A DNA stretch of 64,000 bases. Source: an uncultured Lachnospiraceae bacterium (GTDB lineage Bacteria; Bacillota; Clostridia; Lachnospirales; Lachnospiraceae). A program made the position numbers and the translations under genes. Below the pieces are notes generated by a model that saw only the letters and a list, made by a program, of their open reading frames with translations, was not told the DNA's origin and did not search any database. Location of the stretch: the NCBI GenBank assembly GCA_910588865.1, contig CAJUSJ010000002.1, positions 62,001 through 126,000 on the forward strand. The letters run 5' to 3'. Shown piece after piece: positions 24,861 through 34,478 of this stretch (its first letter is position 1; each line of letters begins with the position of its first letter).

Positions 24861-25831
24861 AATTCTCTCCCCGTCCATCCTGGACAGATCCTGCCAAACT
24901 CTTCTGGAAGAGGAGCCCTAAAGCTCCTTCCCGCCAGGTATCCCAATGGTTCTGGAAGCCTGGAAAATACGATCTTATGGGAATGGAGCATCTGACGGCG
25001 GATGCCAAACCTTCTTTTTGCCTCCTGGTTAATCTCCGGGTCCCCGTATTTCACATCCCCCACCAGGGGGTGCCCCACTGAGGCTAAGTGAGCCCGGATC
25101 TGGTGGGTCCGTCCTGTGACCAGCTCCACCTCCAGAAGGGTGTAGCCCCCGGATTCTGAGACAGGCTCGTACACCGTCACAATGGGAGCGCTGCCCTCCG
25201 TCTCATTCTGACACACGGTCACCTGATTGGTCTCCTGGTCTTTTAAAAGAAATCCCCTGACCGTCTGCCTTCCCTTCACACTTCCTTTTACCACACAGTA
25301 ATAATACTTGTGGAGGCTTCTGTCCTTGAAGGCCTCAGCCATGATCCGCAGCCCCGCCAGGGACTTCCCCGCCGCCACAAGGCCGCTGGTGTTGCGGTCC
25401 AGGCGGTTGCACACAGAGGGGCGGAAGGTCTTTAAGCCCTCTTCTGTCAGCTCCCCTTTGTCCAAAAGATAGGCTGTCACATACTCTACCAGGGACTCAT
25501 CCTCCGCTTTCGCCTTCTGGGACAGCATGCCCGCCGGCTTGTTGATCAGAAGGATATGGCTGTCCTCATAGAGGATATCCAGGCTGGTCCTCTTCACCTT
25601 TCCCACTCTCACCTGGGAAAATTTCTCCACGGTCTCGTCTGATAGGAACAGCTTGACCTGATCCCCCACAGCCAGTTTCTCTGAGCCGTCGCACTTCTTC
25701 CCGTTGAGAGTGATATTTTTCTTCCGCAGCATCTTGTAGATGAAGCCCCTCCCTGCCAGGTTCAGGTATTTTCCCAGTAGCTTGTCCAGACGCTGCCCCG
25801 CTTCATTTTCTGTGACCCTGATCTCCCTCAT
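24857..25831 (-). CDS. RluA-family pseudouridine synthase
   Basis: 324 residues: an N-terminal S4 RNA-binding domain (RLDKLLGKYL...) and the catalytic domain with NRLDRNTSG, whose Asp is the nucleophile that isomerises uridine in rRNA. It belongs to the RluC/RluD group; the target site cannot be assigned. The His usual before RLD is Asn here. GGGAGG precedes the ATG. It heads a tightly overlapping run into the lipase-like gene. Confidence 0.9.
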   Translation of the reverse strand: MREIRVTENEAGQRLDKLLGKYLNLAGRGFIYKMLRKKNITLNGKKCDGSEKLAVGDQVKLFLSDETVEKFSQVRVGKVKRTSLDILYEDSHILLINKPAGMLSQKAKAEDESLVEYVTAYLLDKGELTEEGLKTFRPSVCNRLDRNTSGLVAAGKSLAGLRIMAEAFKDRSLHKYYYCVVKGSVKGRQTVRGFLLKDQETNQVTVCQNETEGSAPIVTVYEPVSESGGYTLLEVELVTGRTHQIRAHLASVGHPLVGDVKYGDPEINQEAKRRFGIRRQMLHSHKIVFSRLPEPLGYLAGRSFRAPLPEEFGRICPGWTGREL

Positions 25832-25852
25832 GTAAAATCCTCCCGGCCAAAA

Positions 25853-26425
25853 CTACATGGACAAGCTTTTGAGAACACCTGCCCCATACTCCATGCTTCC
25901 GTCATCCTCCAGCCCGTCGGCAGGCTTTAAGCCCTGAATCCTCTTTAAAAACCCTTTCTCATCCTGGATCACCTTTACATTAGGATCCAGCCGGTAAGCC
26001 TGGAAGGTATCGTTTAAAAACTTTTCCGCCTTCTGGACGTCAGCCTTGTCCTGTCTTAAGAAGACAAACACTCCCTTTGGGTGGACCACCGCCGCGTCCA
26101 CGGCCAGGATCTGATCCTTTGATGTGACGATCAGGTCGTAAAGGACCAGCCCTCTGTCTTCAAAAATCCTTACCCTGTCATAGAAATCCCTGTCAGGGGT
26201 TTTGTACTTCCAGGAAGCCAGAAGGGGGGAGGCCATGTTGGCTGTGGGAAGCACCGACAATATGGCCATGACCGTCAGAATATTTTTCGCCGCCTCATTG
26301 TCCGTAAAACTTCTGGCCCCGGCCTGGACCAGGATCATGGCGGCTCCAAAAATCACCTTGGCAAGCTGAATCTTCTTATGGTAGTCCCGGTACCCGTATT
26401 GTCCCTTTTCCCTTTTCCCACTCAT
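25853..26425 (-). CDS. Uncharacterised membrane protein
   Basis: 190 residues with two probable membrane helices (LAKVIFGAAMILVQAGA and ILTVMAILSVLPTANMASPLL), then a ~120-residue soluble C-terminal part with alternating beta and charged segments (LVLYDLIVTSKDQILAVDAAVVHPKGVFVFL). I do not recognise the family well enough to name it. AAAGGAG precedes the ATG. It sits 21 bp upstream of the RluA-type gene on the same strand. Confidence 0.65.
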   Translation of the reverse strand: MSGKREKGQYGYRDYHKKIQLAKVIFGAAMILVQAGARSFTDNEAAKNILTVMAILSVLPTANMASPLLASWKYKTPDRDFYDRVRIFEDRGLVLYDLIVTSKDQILAVDAAVVHPKGVFVFLRQDKADVQKAEKFLNDTFQAYRLDPNVKVIQDEKGFLKRIQGLKPADGLEDDGSMEYGAGVLKSLSM

Positions 26426-26506
26426 CTGTTTTTCTCCTTTCGCGGACCAGCCCCCGCTTTGACGGGGGATATCAGCCGTCGGGTTCTATCCTCTTCCATA
26501 GAGCTG

Positions 26507-27280
26507 TCATCCATGGAAATCTGAGAGTGTTCTCAAAATAGAAAGCAGTATGTCATGAGGAACCATCTTGCACAGTACCCGAAATCCATTCATGGTCAGA
26601 CCGTAGACTGACACCGGCCTTCCCATACAGCTGTCCTTGATGGCCTTTTTTACCACCCCGCGGGGATTGGCCATGACCAGGCGTTTGTACAGCGGTATCT
26701 GGTCCGTGGTCTCCGCGATATCAAAAAACTCCGTATCCACCGGCCCCGGGCACACGGCTGTCACATAGATCTTTCTGCCTCTCAGCTCAGCCCCCAATGC
26801 CCTGGAATAGCTTAACACAAAGGATTTGGTGGCCGCGTAGATGGCAAACTTGGGCTGCGGCAGAAAGGCGGCCGACGAGGCAAACTGGAGGATCCGGCTG
26901 TTGGGGCTCATATAGGGCAGCACCACATGGGTCATGGCGCACAGAGCCTCACAGTTTAACCGGACCATGGCCTGCTCGGTCTCCAGATCCACCTCCCCCA
27001 CCTTTCCGATCCTGCCAAACCCGGCGGCATTTACCAGGATCTTTACATCCGGGCTCTCCTTTTTAAGAGCTTCCCCAAGCTGGTCCAGTTCCCTGGGAAC
27101 CGTAATATCCATGGCAAAGCACCGGACCTTTGTCGGCAGACGCCCCTCCAGCTCCATTAGCCGTTCTTCCCTTCTGGCGATCAGCCAAATCTCATCAAGT
27201 CCTCCAAAACGGTTCCCGATCTGGACCGCCGCCTCTCTTCCCATGCCGGAGGATGCTCCTGTTATCACCGCGATCTTCAT
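26507..27280 (-). CDS. Short-chain dehydrogenase/reductase
   Basis: 257-residue classical SDR: NAD(P)-binding TGASSGMG near residue 6, NAAGFG near 88, catalytic Ser (FASSAAFLP) and YAATK (Tyr-x-x-x-Lys) near 155. Arg after the Gly-rich motif hints at NADPH. DltE/YqjQ-like relatives act on short-chain substrates; none can be named here. ATG at 27280 has GGAGGG just upstream; the frame continues 11 codons further without such a site. Confidence 0.85.
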   Translation of the reverse strand: MKIAVITGASSGMGREAAVQIGNRFGGLDEIWLIARREERLMELEGRLPTKVRCFAMDITVPRELDQLGEALKKESPDVKILVNAAGFGRIGKVGEVDLETEQAMVRLNCEALCAMTHVVLPYMSPNSRILQFASSAAFLPQPKFAIYAATKSFVLSYSRALGAELRGRKIYVTAVCPGPVDTEFFDIAETTDQIPLYKRLVMANPRGVVKKAIKDSCMGRPVSVYGLTMNGFRVLCKMVPHDILLSILRTLSDFHG

Positions 27281-27321
27281 GTTTCCCTCCATCTTTCTTC
27301 CAATTTCAGACAATGACCTGT

Positions 27322-29235
27322 TTACGTTCCCTTCTTCTTATGCACATTGCGGATGGTCTTTTTGGGCCTGGGCTTTGGGGTATTTTTCCCTTTTCCGCCC
27401 GCGTCCCCGCCCCGGGTGTGTCTCCCATAAGGATTCCCGTCTTTTGGGCGGATGAGACATTTTTTATCAAATCCGATGAGATCCGTCCGGCCCGCGAGCT
27501 TTAAGGCCTCCATGACCAGGTCATAGTTTTTCGGGTTCCGGTACTGGATCAATGCCCTCTGCATGGCTTTCTCGTGGGGATTGGTGGGAACATACACCTT
27601 CTCCATGGTCCGGCAGTCATAGCCGGTGTAATACATGCAGGTGGAGATGGTGGAGGGGGTTGGATAAAAATCCTGAACCTGTTCCGGCATGTATCCCAGA
27701 TCCCGGAGATACTCCGCCAGCTCCACCGCCTCCTTCAAGGTTGACCCTGGGTGGGAGGACATCAGGTAGGGTACCAGGTACTGCTTCTTGCCAAGCCTCT
27801 GGTTCATCTCATTGTACTCCTTTACAAACTGCCTGTAAACCTGGTTTTGGGGCTTCCCCATGCGCTTTAACACCGGGTCCGCCACATGCTCCGGAGCTAC
27901 CTTCAGCTGACCGCTGACATGGTGTTCGCACAGTTCCCTTAAAAAGGTCCGCTTCCTGTCCGCCAGCACATAGTCAAACCGGATCCCGGACCGGATAAAC
28001 ACTTTTTTCACTTTGGGCAATGACCGGAGCTTCCTGAGCAGTTCAATATAGTCGCCGTGATCTGCCCTTAAGTTTTCGCACGGCTCCGGAAACAGACACT
28101 GGCGGTTTTTGCAGGCCCCCTTGGTCATCTGTTTCTCACAGGCCGGATAGCGGAAATCCGCCGTGGGGCCTCCCACATCGTGGATATATCCTTTGAAATC
28201 CGGCTCCTCTGTCAGAAGCCTGGCCTCCCGGATGAGAGACTCATGGCTCCTGGCCTGGATGATCCTTCCCTGGTGGAAGGTAAGAGCGCAGAAGCCGCAT
28301 GCGCCAAAGCACCCCCGGTTGCTGATGAGACTGAACTTAATCTCCCGGATAGCCGGAATCCCTCCCAGCTCCTCGTAGCATGGATGGTAATTTCTCATAT
28401 AAGGCAGATCATAGATCTCATCCATCTCCTCCTGAGTCAGAGGCCTGGACGGAGGATTCTGGACCACATACACCTGCCCGTCGTAGGGCTCTGCCAGACG
28501 CTTTCCCGTAAAGGGGTCTGTATTGCTGTACTGGACATAAAAGCTTCTGGCGTATTCCTTCTTATCCCTCAGAAGTTCCCGGTAATCCGGCAGCAGCTCA
28601 TAGTCATACACGGACTCCAAACTTCTCGCCTTGTATACGGTCCCGTCAATGAACGTAATATCCTTCACATCAATACCGCTGTCTAAAGCCTCCGCGATCT
28701 CCACCACAGACCGCTCTCCCATGCCGTAGGAGATCAGATCCGCCTGGGAGTCCAGAAGGATGGACCGCTTCATCCTGTCAGACCAGTAATCATAGTGGGC
28801 CAGACGCCTCAGGCTGGCCTCAATGCCCCCCAGGATAATGGGGCTGTCCTTGTACACAGACCGGATGAGGTTGCAGTACACCACCGCGGCATAGTCGGGC
28901 CGTTTTCCCATAACCCCTCCCGGGGTGTAGGAATCCTCCTGCCTTCTCTTCTTTGACACAGAATAGTGGTTTACCATGGAATCCATGTTGCCCGCGGAGA
29001 CGAGAAATCCCAGCCTGGGCTTCCCGAGCGCTGTGACGCTCTTTTTATCCTTCCAGTCCGGCTGGGGGATGATCCCCACCTTATAGCCGTGGGCCTCCAG
29101 CACCCTGGATATAATGGCGTGTCCGAAGGATGGGTGGTCCACATAGGCATCCCCGCACACATACACGAAATCGCACTGGTTCCAGCCTCTGACGCTCATG
29201 TCCGCCCGGCTAATGGGCAAAAAATCCGGCTTCAT
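27322..29235 (-). CDS. YgiQ family radical SAM protein
   Basis: A 637-residue radical SAM enzyme. The 4Fe-4S cluster motif CFGACGFC (CxxxCxxC) lies near residue 308, after an N-terminal ~300-residue YgiQ domain (RGWNQCDFVYVCGDAYVDHPSFG). The reaction is not established. The C-terminus is basic and low complexity (GGDAGGKGKNTPKPRPKKTIR). GGAGG is 5 bases before the ATG, whose TG overlaps the stop of the upstream HAD gene. Confidence 0.92.
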   Translation of the reverse strand: MKPDFLPISRADMSVRGWNQCDFVYVCGDAYVDHPSFGHAIISRVLEAHGYKVGIIPQPDWKDKKSVTALGKPRLGFLVSAGNMDSMVNHYSVSKKRRQEDSYTPGGVMGKRPDYAAVVYCNLIRSVYKDSPIILGGIEASLRRLAHYDYWSDRMKRSILLDSQADLISYGMGERSVVEIAEALDSGIDVKDITFIDGTVYKARSLESVYDYELLPDYRELLRDKKEYARSFYVQYSNTDPFTGKRLAEPYDGQVYVVQNPPSRPLTQEEMDEIYDLPYMRNYHPCYEELGGIPAIREIKFSLISNRGCFGACGFCALTFHQGRIIQARSHESLIREARLLTEEPDFKGYIHDVGGPTADFRYPACEKQMTKGACKNRQCLFPEPCENLRADHGDYIELLRKLRSLPKVKKVFIRSGIRFDYVLADRKRTFLRELCEHHVSGQLKVAPEHVADPVLKRMGKPQNQVYRQFVKEYNEMNQRLGKKQYLVPYLMSSHPGSTLKEAVELAEYLRDLGYMPEQVQDFYPTPSTISTCMYYTGYDCRTMEKVYVPTNPHEKAMQRALIQYRNPKNYDLVMEALKLAGRTDLIGFDKKCLIRPKDGNPYGRHTRGGDAGGKGKNTPKPRPKKTIRNVHKKKGT

Positions 29236-29906
29236 ATGGCCTCCCTTGTCTGTCCGCCCAGAATCTCAAAATAATCCTGAATAAAATAATCCGCAAGGCC
29301 CCGCTTCTCCTCCTCCATGTGTCTGGAAAACGGGTCATCCACCGCGCACACAGCCATGCCCGCTCTCTTTCCCGCAAGGATCCCCGCGGGGATATCCTCG
29401 AACACCAGGCATTCCTCCGGCCTTACTCCCAGCTCCCCAGCCACTTTTAAGTAAATATCCGGCTCCGGCTTGCCTGCCTTCACCTCACAGGCCGTGGTTA
29501 CCACCTGGAAGTACGGCTCCAGCTTTAAGGACTCAAGGACCGCGTCCACCATCTCCCTCCCATTGCTGGTGGCGATTCCGCAGCCGATGCCGTGATCCCT
29601 CGCGTATGTCAGGATCTCCCTGGCGCCTTTTTTAGGCAGGACCTCATACCGGTACTTGTCAATGGACATGTCGGTCCAGATCCCTTTAATCTCCTCTATG
29701 GTAAGGGGCAGACAGAACCGCTCCTTAAAATACAGGGCAGTTTCGGAGAAGCTCATGCCCTCAATGACCCGCTGAAGCTCCGGCGGGCATTCATGGCCGT
29801 ATCTTCCCAGAAATTCGATATCAATGCTCTTCCACATCCACATGGAATCCACCAGGGTTCCGTCTAAGTCGAACAGGAATGCTTTTTTTCCTCTTATTAT
29901 ATCCAT
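29232..29906 (-). CDS. HAD-superfamily phosphatase (beta-phosphoglucomutase-like)
   Basis: 224 residues with FDLDGTLVDS (nucleophile Asp), an alpha-helical cap, ATSNG, a conserved Lys (AGKPEPD) and FEDIPAG (motif IV). It is close to sugar-phosphate phosphatases or phosphoglucomutases; substrate unknown. Two starts are possible: ATG 29906 (chosen; begins MDIIRGKKAFLFD) and an in-frame GTG at 29936 with GAGGA upstream. It overlaps the ygiQ start by ATGA. Confidence 0.85.
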   Translation of the reverse strand: MDIIRGKKAFLFDLDGTLVDSMWMWKSIDIEFLGRYGHECPPELQRVIEGMSFSETALYFKERFCLPLTIEEIKGIWTDMSIDKYRYEVLPKKGAREILTYARDHGIGCGIATSNGREMVDAVLESLKLEPYFQVVTTACEVKAGKPEPDIYLKVAGELGVRPEECLVFEDIPAGILAGKRAGMAVCAVDDPFSRHMEEEKRGLADYFIQDYFEILGGQTREAI

Positions 29907-29948
29907 TGTTCCCGATTCCTCCACACAGCTTCTCACAGGACGATCCTC

Positions 29949-30737
29949 TTATGACCGCCTGCCTGTGTCCCGCCATTTTTTCAGTTCTTCCACTTCTTCC
30001 TCTGTAAGGGCCCGGTAGGCTCCTGGTTCCAGACTCTCATCCAGCACAAGGCTTCCCATGGAAAGGCGTTTTAAAAAGCTCACCCCACAACCCACGGCCT
30101 CAAACATCCGCTTCACCTGATGAAATTTTCCCTCCCGGATGGTCAATATGACCTCCAGGCCGCCTCCCTCTTCCCGGCTCTGGGGATTGTCCCCTGAAAG
30201 AACCTCCAGCCTGGCCGGCATGGTTCTGGTTCCATCCGCGAGAGTGATCCCGTCGGCAAACCGCTTCTTGGCATCTGGGGGAAGCTCTCCTTCCACTCTG
30301 GCAAAATATCTTTTGTCCACATGATGCCTTGGAGACAGAAGGCCGTGGGCCAGTTCCCCGTCATTGGTGATCAGGAGAAGCCCCTCTGTGTCAATATCCA
30401 GACGCCCCGCGGGAAACAAATCCTTCCTCACCGGTTCTCCTGCCTTCCCCCTGATCAGATCCAACACCGTATCATGGACAGGGTCCTCTGTGGCGGACAC
30501 CACTCCCTGGGGCTTATTCAACATATAGTACTCAAACCTGGCGTAAGATACCAGGGCATTGTCCACAGTGACCTGGTCTGTCTCCGGGTTTACCTTGACA
30601 TCCGCCTTCTTCTCTGTTACGCCGTTTACCTGAATCCTTCCCCTTCTGGCCATGTCTTTGATCTGGCTCCTGGTCCCAAGCCCCAGGTCTGCCAGCATCT
30701 TGTCCAACCGGACCCTGTTTTCCGCGGCTTTTCCCAT
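29949..30737 (-). CDS. RsuA/RluB-family pseudouridine synthase
   Basis: 262 residues: an S4 domain (RLDKMLADLGLGTRSQIKDM), then the catalytic domain with GRLDIDTEGLLLITNDG, whose Asp is the nucleophile. It modifies one uridine in 16S or 23S rRNA. ATG at 30737 overlaps the rsmF stop in a TGATG, favouring coupled re-initiation; in-frame GTGs at 30740 and 30746 are alternatives. It belongs with rsmF in an rRNA-modification pair. Confidence 0.88.
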   Translation of the reverse strand: MGKAAENRVRLDKMLADLGLGTRSQIKDMARRGRIQVNGVTEKKADVKVNPETDQVTVDNALVSYARFEYYMLNKPQGVVSATEDPVHDTVLDLIRGKAGEPVRKDLFPAGRLDIDTEGLLLITNDGELAHGLLSPRHHVDKRYFARVEGELPPDAKKRFADGITLADGTRTMPARLEVLSGDNPQSREEGGGLEVILTIREGKFHQVKRMFEAVGCGVSFLKRLSMGSLVLDESLEPGAYRALTEEEVEELKKWRDTGRRS

Positions 30738-32104
30738 CACTGCCACCGCCAGCCCGGATAGTATTTATTTTTCAAAGTCATATTGTTCCCCCTGGCAAAC
30801 CCCAGTCCAAAGCCATCTACGCACACCAGACACCAGCCCTTTCTCGGACCTTCCCCTTCTTTCAGGACAAGGGTCTCCCCTTTCAGATAGCGGATCACCC
30901 TGTGGTCCTCCCTGTCAAAGGACAGGCTGTTGGCATATAATTCCTCCTTAAGCACCATGGCCATGGCCTGGCTGGGTTCAAATCTTTCATTTTTTATGGT
31001 TCCCATAAACAGCCCGGTCCGCAGATACCGAAGCCCTGTGTCCTCTAAGAATCCCTCCGGAAGATAGTAGATCCGATCCTGCTTTTTTACGATCCGGGAC
31101 AGATCCCATGGGATCCGGGTGTCTCTCAGAAAATCAGCAAATTCCCCCCGGGAAATAAAATCATCTTTTTTCCCCCGCTGCCGCTCTTTGGCAGGCTGGC
31201 TTCCTTTTTCTTCGCCGCCTCTCCTCCTGAACAGAGCCATAAAATGCCCCTCTCCCCGGACCCTGTGGGGAAAGAGCCGCAGGCAGCCGGTGAGCCCCGC
31301 GCCGCCTCTGGCCCCCGTAAACACAGGGAGGGGCTCCACCTCCATGTCAGGAAATGTCTCCAGAACCCACTGGACCATATCCTCGTTCTCCAGCCTGGAA
31401 AAGGTGCAGGTAGAGTACAAAAGACAGCCTCCGGGCTTAAGCATATTGACAGCCTGCTCCAGAATCTCCTTCTGAATCCGGCTGTAGTACTTTGGCCCTC
31501 TCTCCAGCCAGTCCTTGATCATATCCGGATCTTTTCGGAACATCCCCTCCCCTGAGCAGGGGGCATCTACCAGGATGCTGTGAAAAAACCTGGGAAATAC
31601 CTGGGCCAGTCTCTCCGGCGTCTCACTGGTGACACAGGCATTGGCGATGCCGAAAAGCTCCAGGTTTTTAAGGAGCCCTTTTGCCCGGGAATTGCTGATA
31701 TCATTGGCCACCAGCATCCCCTGGCCCTTCAGCCTGGCTCCCAGCTCCGTACTCTTTCCTCCCGGGGCGGCGCACAGATCCAGAACCATATCCCCGGGCT
31801 CCACAGGAAGAAGGGCCCCCGGAGCCATGGCGCTGGGCTCCTGGAGATAATAAAGGCCCGCGTAGTAATAGGGGTCCTTTGACGGCTGGACCTGGCCGCT
31901 GTAAAAAAATCCGTTCTCTGTCCACGGCACCGGCTCTGTGGGCCACAAAAGCCTCTCCTCCCATTGGCCAGGGGTCCACTTAAGAGTGTTGATCCGCAGG
32001 CCGAAATTCCTTGGCTGGTCAAAGCTGTCTAAATATTGTCCGTATTCCTCCCCCAGCAGAGACTTCATCTCCTGGCAGAACGCTTCCGGTAATTGAATCT
32101 TCAA
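30737..32104 (-). CDS. rsmF: 16S rRNA m5C methyltransferase, RsmF/NOL1-NOP2-Sun family
   Basis: 455 residues: SAM-binding LDLCAAPGGKS near 113, catalytic Cys in DAPCSGEGMF near 185 and the second Cys in STCTFS near 240. A C-terminal ~150-residue PUA-like RNA-binding extension follows, as in RsmF. It methylates cytosine-5 in 16S rRNA. The start is a TTG at 32104 with GGAGG 6-7 bases upstream. Confidence 0.88.
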   Translation of the reverse strand: MKIQLPEAFCQEMKSLLGEEYGQYLDSFDQPRNFGLRINTLKWTPGQWEERLLWPTEPVPWTENGFFYSGQVQPSKDPYYYAGLYYLQEPSAMAPGALLPVEPGDMVLDLCAAPGGKSTELGARLKGQGMLVANDISNSRAKGLLKNLELFGIANACVTSETPERLAQVFPRFFHSILVDAPCSGEGMFRKDPDMIKDWLERGPKYYSRIQKEILEQAVNMLKPGGCLLYSTCTFSRLENEDMVQWVLETFPDMEVEPLPVFTGARGGAGLTGCLRLFPHRVRGEGHFMALFRRRGGEEKGSQPAKERQRGKKDDFISRGEFADFLRDTRIPWDLSRIVKKQDRIYYLPEGFLEDTGLRYLRTGLFMGTIKNERFEPSQAMAMVLKEELYANSLSFDREDHRVIRYLKGETLVLKEGEGPRKGWCLVCVDGFGLGFARGNNMTLKNKYYPGWRWQ

Positions 32105-32127
32105 AATATACCTCCAAAGGCTTCTCG

Positions 32128-32937
32128 TCAGTAATCGTACACCAGACGCCGCTTTTCCAGATACTTAAGGACCCAGTAGGGGTTGACGCTCAGTTCCTCA
32201 TAGTGGTCTGTCCTCAGATACAATCCCACATGGAGATGCACGTCAAAATTCCCAACCGTCCCTTCCACAGCGGAATATCCGGTGTCCCCCATAAAACCCA
32301 GCAGCTCTCCCGCTCTCACCTGGTCGCCCTTTTCCCATGTCCGGCTGTAGCCGTAGAGATGAGCATAGTAAATATACAGGCCTGACGGCGTCCGGATCCC
32401 GATCCGCCATCCGCCCTGCTCCAGCCACCCAACATTTTCAACCGCGCCGTCGCTGATGCTGACAACCGGATAATACCCCCTCTGCCGTCTGGTGCCCATG
32501 ATGTCGCAGCCCTCGTGCCGCCGGTCCCCGCCGTAGGTCCGCTTATCCTGCCAGCCATCCTCATAGGCCACATCCGGAGTGTCCGGACGGCTGCTGTCAG
32601 GTATGGGAAAATACCGCAGGTCCTTAAATACCGCCTCATACCCGTGAAGAAGCTTATTGTAGTCCACCGGCCTCCGCTTTTTGATCAGCGGGTTGGCTTT
32701 TAAGGGTTCATCCGGCTTTAAATCTCTCAAGTCGTACTCTTCCTGGATCATCAGAGAGGTGAGAACATCCATGTCCAGGTCCTGTTCCGACGCGATCCTC
32801 TCCCCCAGCTCCATGGCCCTGAACCCGTCGCTCTCCCATGTGTAGGCGTCTAACTGGTAAAAATCCGGATTGGTGATCAGATAGTCTGTGACTGTCACCT
32901 GAAAAGCCGCCAGAAGGATCAGCAAAAGCACCAGCAT
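32128..32937 (-). CDS. M23-family metallopeptidase-like protein
   Basis: 269 residues: an N-terminal hydrophobic segment (MLVLLLILLAAFQVTVTDYL) as signal or anchor, ~120 residues of unknown helical sequence, then a LytM/M23 domain with HEGCD (His-x3-Asp zinc ligands) and HLHVG (second ligand pair). Family members cut peptidoglycan peptides, often as sporulation or division factors. ATG at 32937 is preceded by GAGGAG; the frame runs 7 codons further up without one. Confidence 0.82.
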   Translation of the reverse strand: MLVLLLILLAAFQVTVTDYLITNPDFYQLDAYTWESDGFRAMELGERIASEQDLDMDVLTSLMIQEEYDLRDLKPDEPLKANPLIKKRRPVDYNKLLHGYEAVFKDLRYFPIPDSSRPDTPDVAYEDGWQDKRTYGGDRRHEGCDIMGTRRQRGYYPVVSISDGAVENVGWLEQGGWRIGIRTPSGLYIYYAHLYGYSRTWEKGDQVRAGELLGFMGDTGYSAVEGTVGNFDVHLHVGLYLRTDHYEELSVNPYWVLKYLEKRRLVYDY

Positions 32938-32989
32938 ATCCGGTTCTCCTCTGCTCATATAGTGTATAAAACATCCTATTCTGGTGACT

Positions 32990-33907
32990 ATGAAAAAATC
33001 CGTCTTTCCTATCCTGGCTGTGGCTGTGCTGTTCCTTCTCCTGACCCACCCGGCCCTGTCCTTTGAAGGTGCCAGCAGGGGGCTGGTCCTGTGGTATCAG
33101 ACCGTGCTTCCAACCCTGCTCCCCTTCATGATCTGCTCAAAAATGATCGTCTCCCTGGGAGGGATCCGCCTCCTCACCGCCCCCGCGGCCCCTTTGCTGA
33201 AACCTGTGCTGAGACTGTCGGACGGGGGCTGCTATGTCCTTGTGTCCGGTCTCCTCTGCGGCTATCCCATGGGGGCCAGAAACTGCGGGGAATTCGTAAA
33301 AGAAGGGAGAATCTCCGCCTCTGAGGGCCGCTATCTCCTGTCCATCAGCAATCATCCCAGCCCCATGTTCCTCTTAGGATACATGGCGGCAGCCGCGGAC
33401 CCCTCCATTCCCCTGGGGCTTCTGCTGATTGCCGTGTATCTGCCCGTGATTCCCATAGCCTTCCTGTCCCGCCATGTGTACCATGTCTCGGAAGGAACCG
33501 CCCGAAACCCTCTTTTCCAGGAAAACCGGCTGTCCTTTGACCAGTCCCTGATGGACTGCCTTGAGGTCATGGTCAAAATAGGGGGATACATCATGGTATT
33601 CTCCATCCTGGCGGAATTCATCGGACAGATCAGGGCCGTGCCCCCCTGGGCCCGGTCCCTTCTCCTGGGTATTACGGAGATCACCACCGGCATCCAGGCA
33701 GTGTCCCGGACATTGGCCGGAATCCCCCAGGGGATGGCCCTGTGCTGGACCGCCTCCTTCGGAGGTCTGTGCGGCCTTTTTCAAACCAACAGCGTGCTCT
33801 CCGGCTCCGGCCTTGGAACGGGGCAATATTTTCTGTGGAAAATCCTCCACGGCCTTATGTCCGCGGCAGTGTTTATGCTTCTGGCCCCATCATTCCTTCC
33901 GGGCTAG
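32990..33907 (+). CDS. ylbJ: YlbJ-like sporulation integral membrane protein
   Basis: 305-residue polytopic protein with nucleoside-recognition (gate) motifs: TVLPTLLPFMICSKM near 38, SGLLCGYPMGAR near 87 and NHPSPMFLLGY near 120. YlbJ is needed for the spore cortex in Bacillus and lies next to ylbH/coaD there; here rsmD and coaD are ~1 kb away, the same neighbourhood. No ribosome site stands before the ATG or the in-frame GTG at 32984, so initiation may be weak. Its 3' end overlaps the convergent coiled-coil gene by 35 bp. Confidence 0.82.
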   Translation: MKKSVFPILAVAVLFLLLTHPALSFEGASRGLVLWYQTVLPTLLPFMICSKMIVSLGGIRLLTAPAAPLLKPVLRLSDGGCYVLVSGLLCGYPMGARNCGEFVKEGRISASEGRYLLSISNHPSPMFLLGYMAAAADPSIPLGLLLIAVYLPVIPIAFLSRHVYHVSEGTARNPLFQENRLSFDQSLMDCLEVMVKIGGYIMVFSILAEFIGQIRAVPPWARSLLLGITEITTGIQAVSRTLAGIPQGMALCWTASFGGLCGLFQTNSVLSGSGLGTGQYFLWKILHGLMSAAVFMLLAPSFLPG

Positions 33908-34454
33908 GGGAGTTCATGTCCTGTGACAGCTCATTCCGGTTGGCAGTAACCACATCATAGCTGGACTGCATGGCGGAGAGAAATGACCCCAGCCTCTCCT
34001 GCGCGTCTCCCATGGTATTGGATATGATGTTCTGGACGTTCCGCAGCATATCGTCTGTATACAGAATAGCCCCCTGACGGATATTATTGGCATCGCCTAC
34101 AGCCGCGTCAATGATAGACTGTGCCTGGATCTTGGCATCCTCCACGATCTGATTGGCCGTGGCGTAGGCCCTCTGCATGATCTCATGCTCATTGACCAGC
34201 TCATTGGTCTGGGCCGTGGCCTCCTGGATCATGTTGTCCGCCTGATACCTTGCCTCGTTTAAGATGGCATCCTGGTTGCTGATGATCTTCTGATACTGCT
34301 TGATCTCATCGGGAACCCGCAGCCTCAGCTCCACCAGAAGCTCTTCCAACTCCTCCTTGTTTACAATGATCTTTGTATTGTTAGACAGCGCCTGGTACTT
34401 GCAGCTGTCGATGTATTCTTCAATTTCGCCGATTAACTGTTCAATTCTGCTCAT
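33873..34454 (-). CDS. Coiled-coil protein (V-type ATPase subunit H/DivIVA-like)
   Basis: 193 residues, almost entirely heptad-patterned helix (LVELRLRVPDEIKQYQKII; ARYQADNMIQEATAQTNELV; ANQIVEDAKIQAQSIIDAAV). It resembles short DivIVA- or ATP-synthase-stalk-like proteins found beside coaD in many Lachnospiraceae. Function unknown; a scaffolding role is a guess. It lies 24 bp downstream of coaD. Confidence 0.7.
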   Translation of the reverse strand: MSRIEQLIGEIEEYIDSCKYQALSNNTKIIVNKEELEELLVELRLRVPDEIKQYQKIISNQDAILNEARYQADNMIQEATAQTNELVNEHEIMQRAYATANQIVEDAKIQAQSIIDAAVGDANNIRQGAILYTDDMLRNVQNIISNTMGDAQERLGSFLSAMQSSYDVVTANRNELSQDMNSPSPEGMMGPEA

Positions 34455-34478
34455 AATATGTACCCTCTCTCCTTTTGA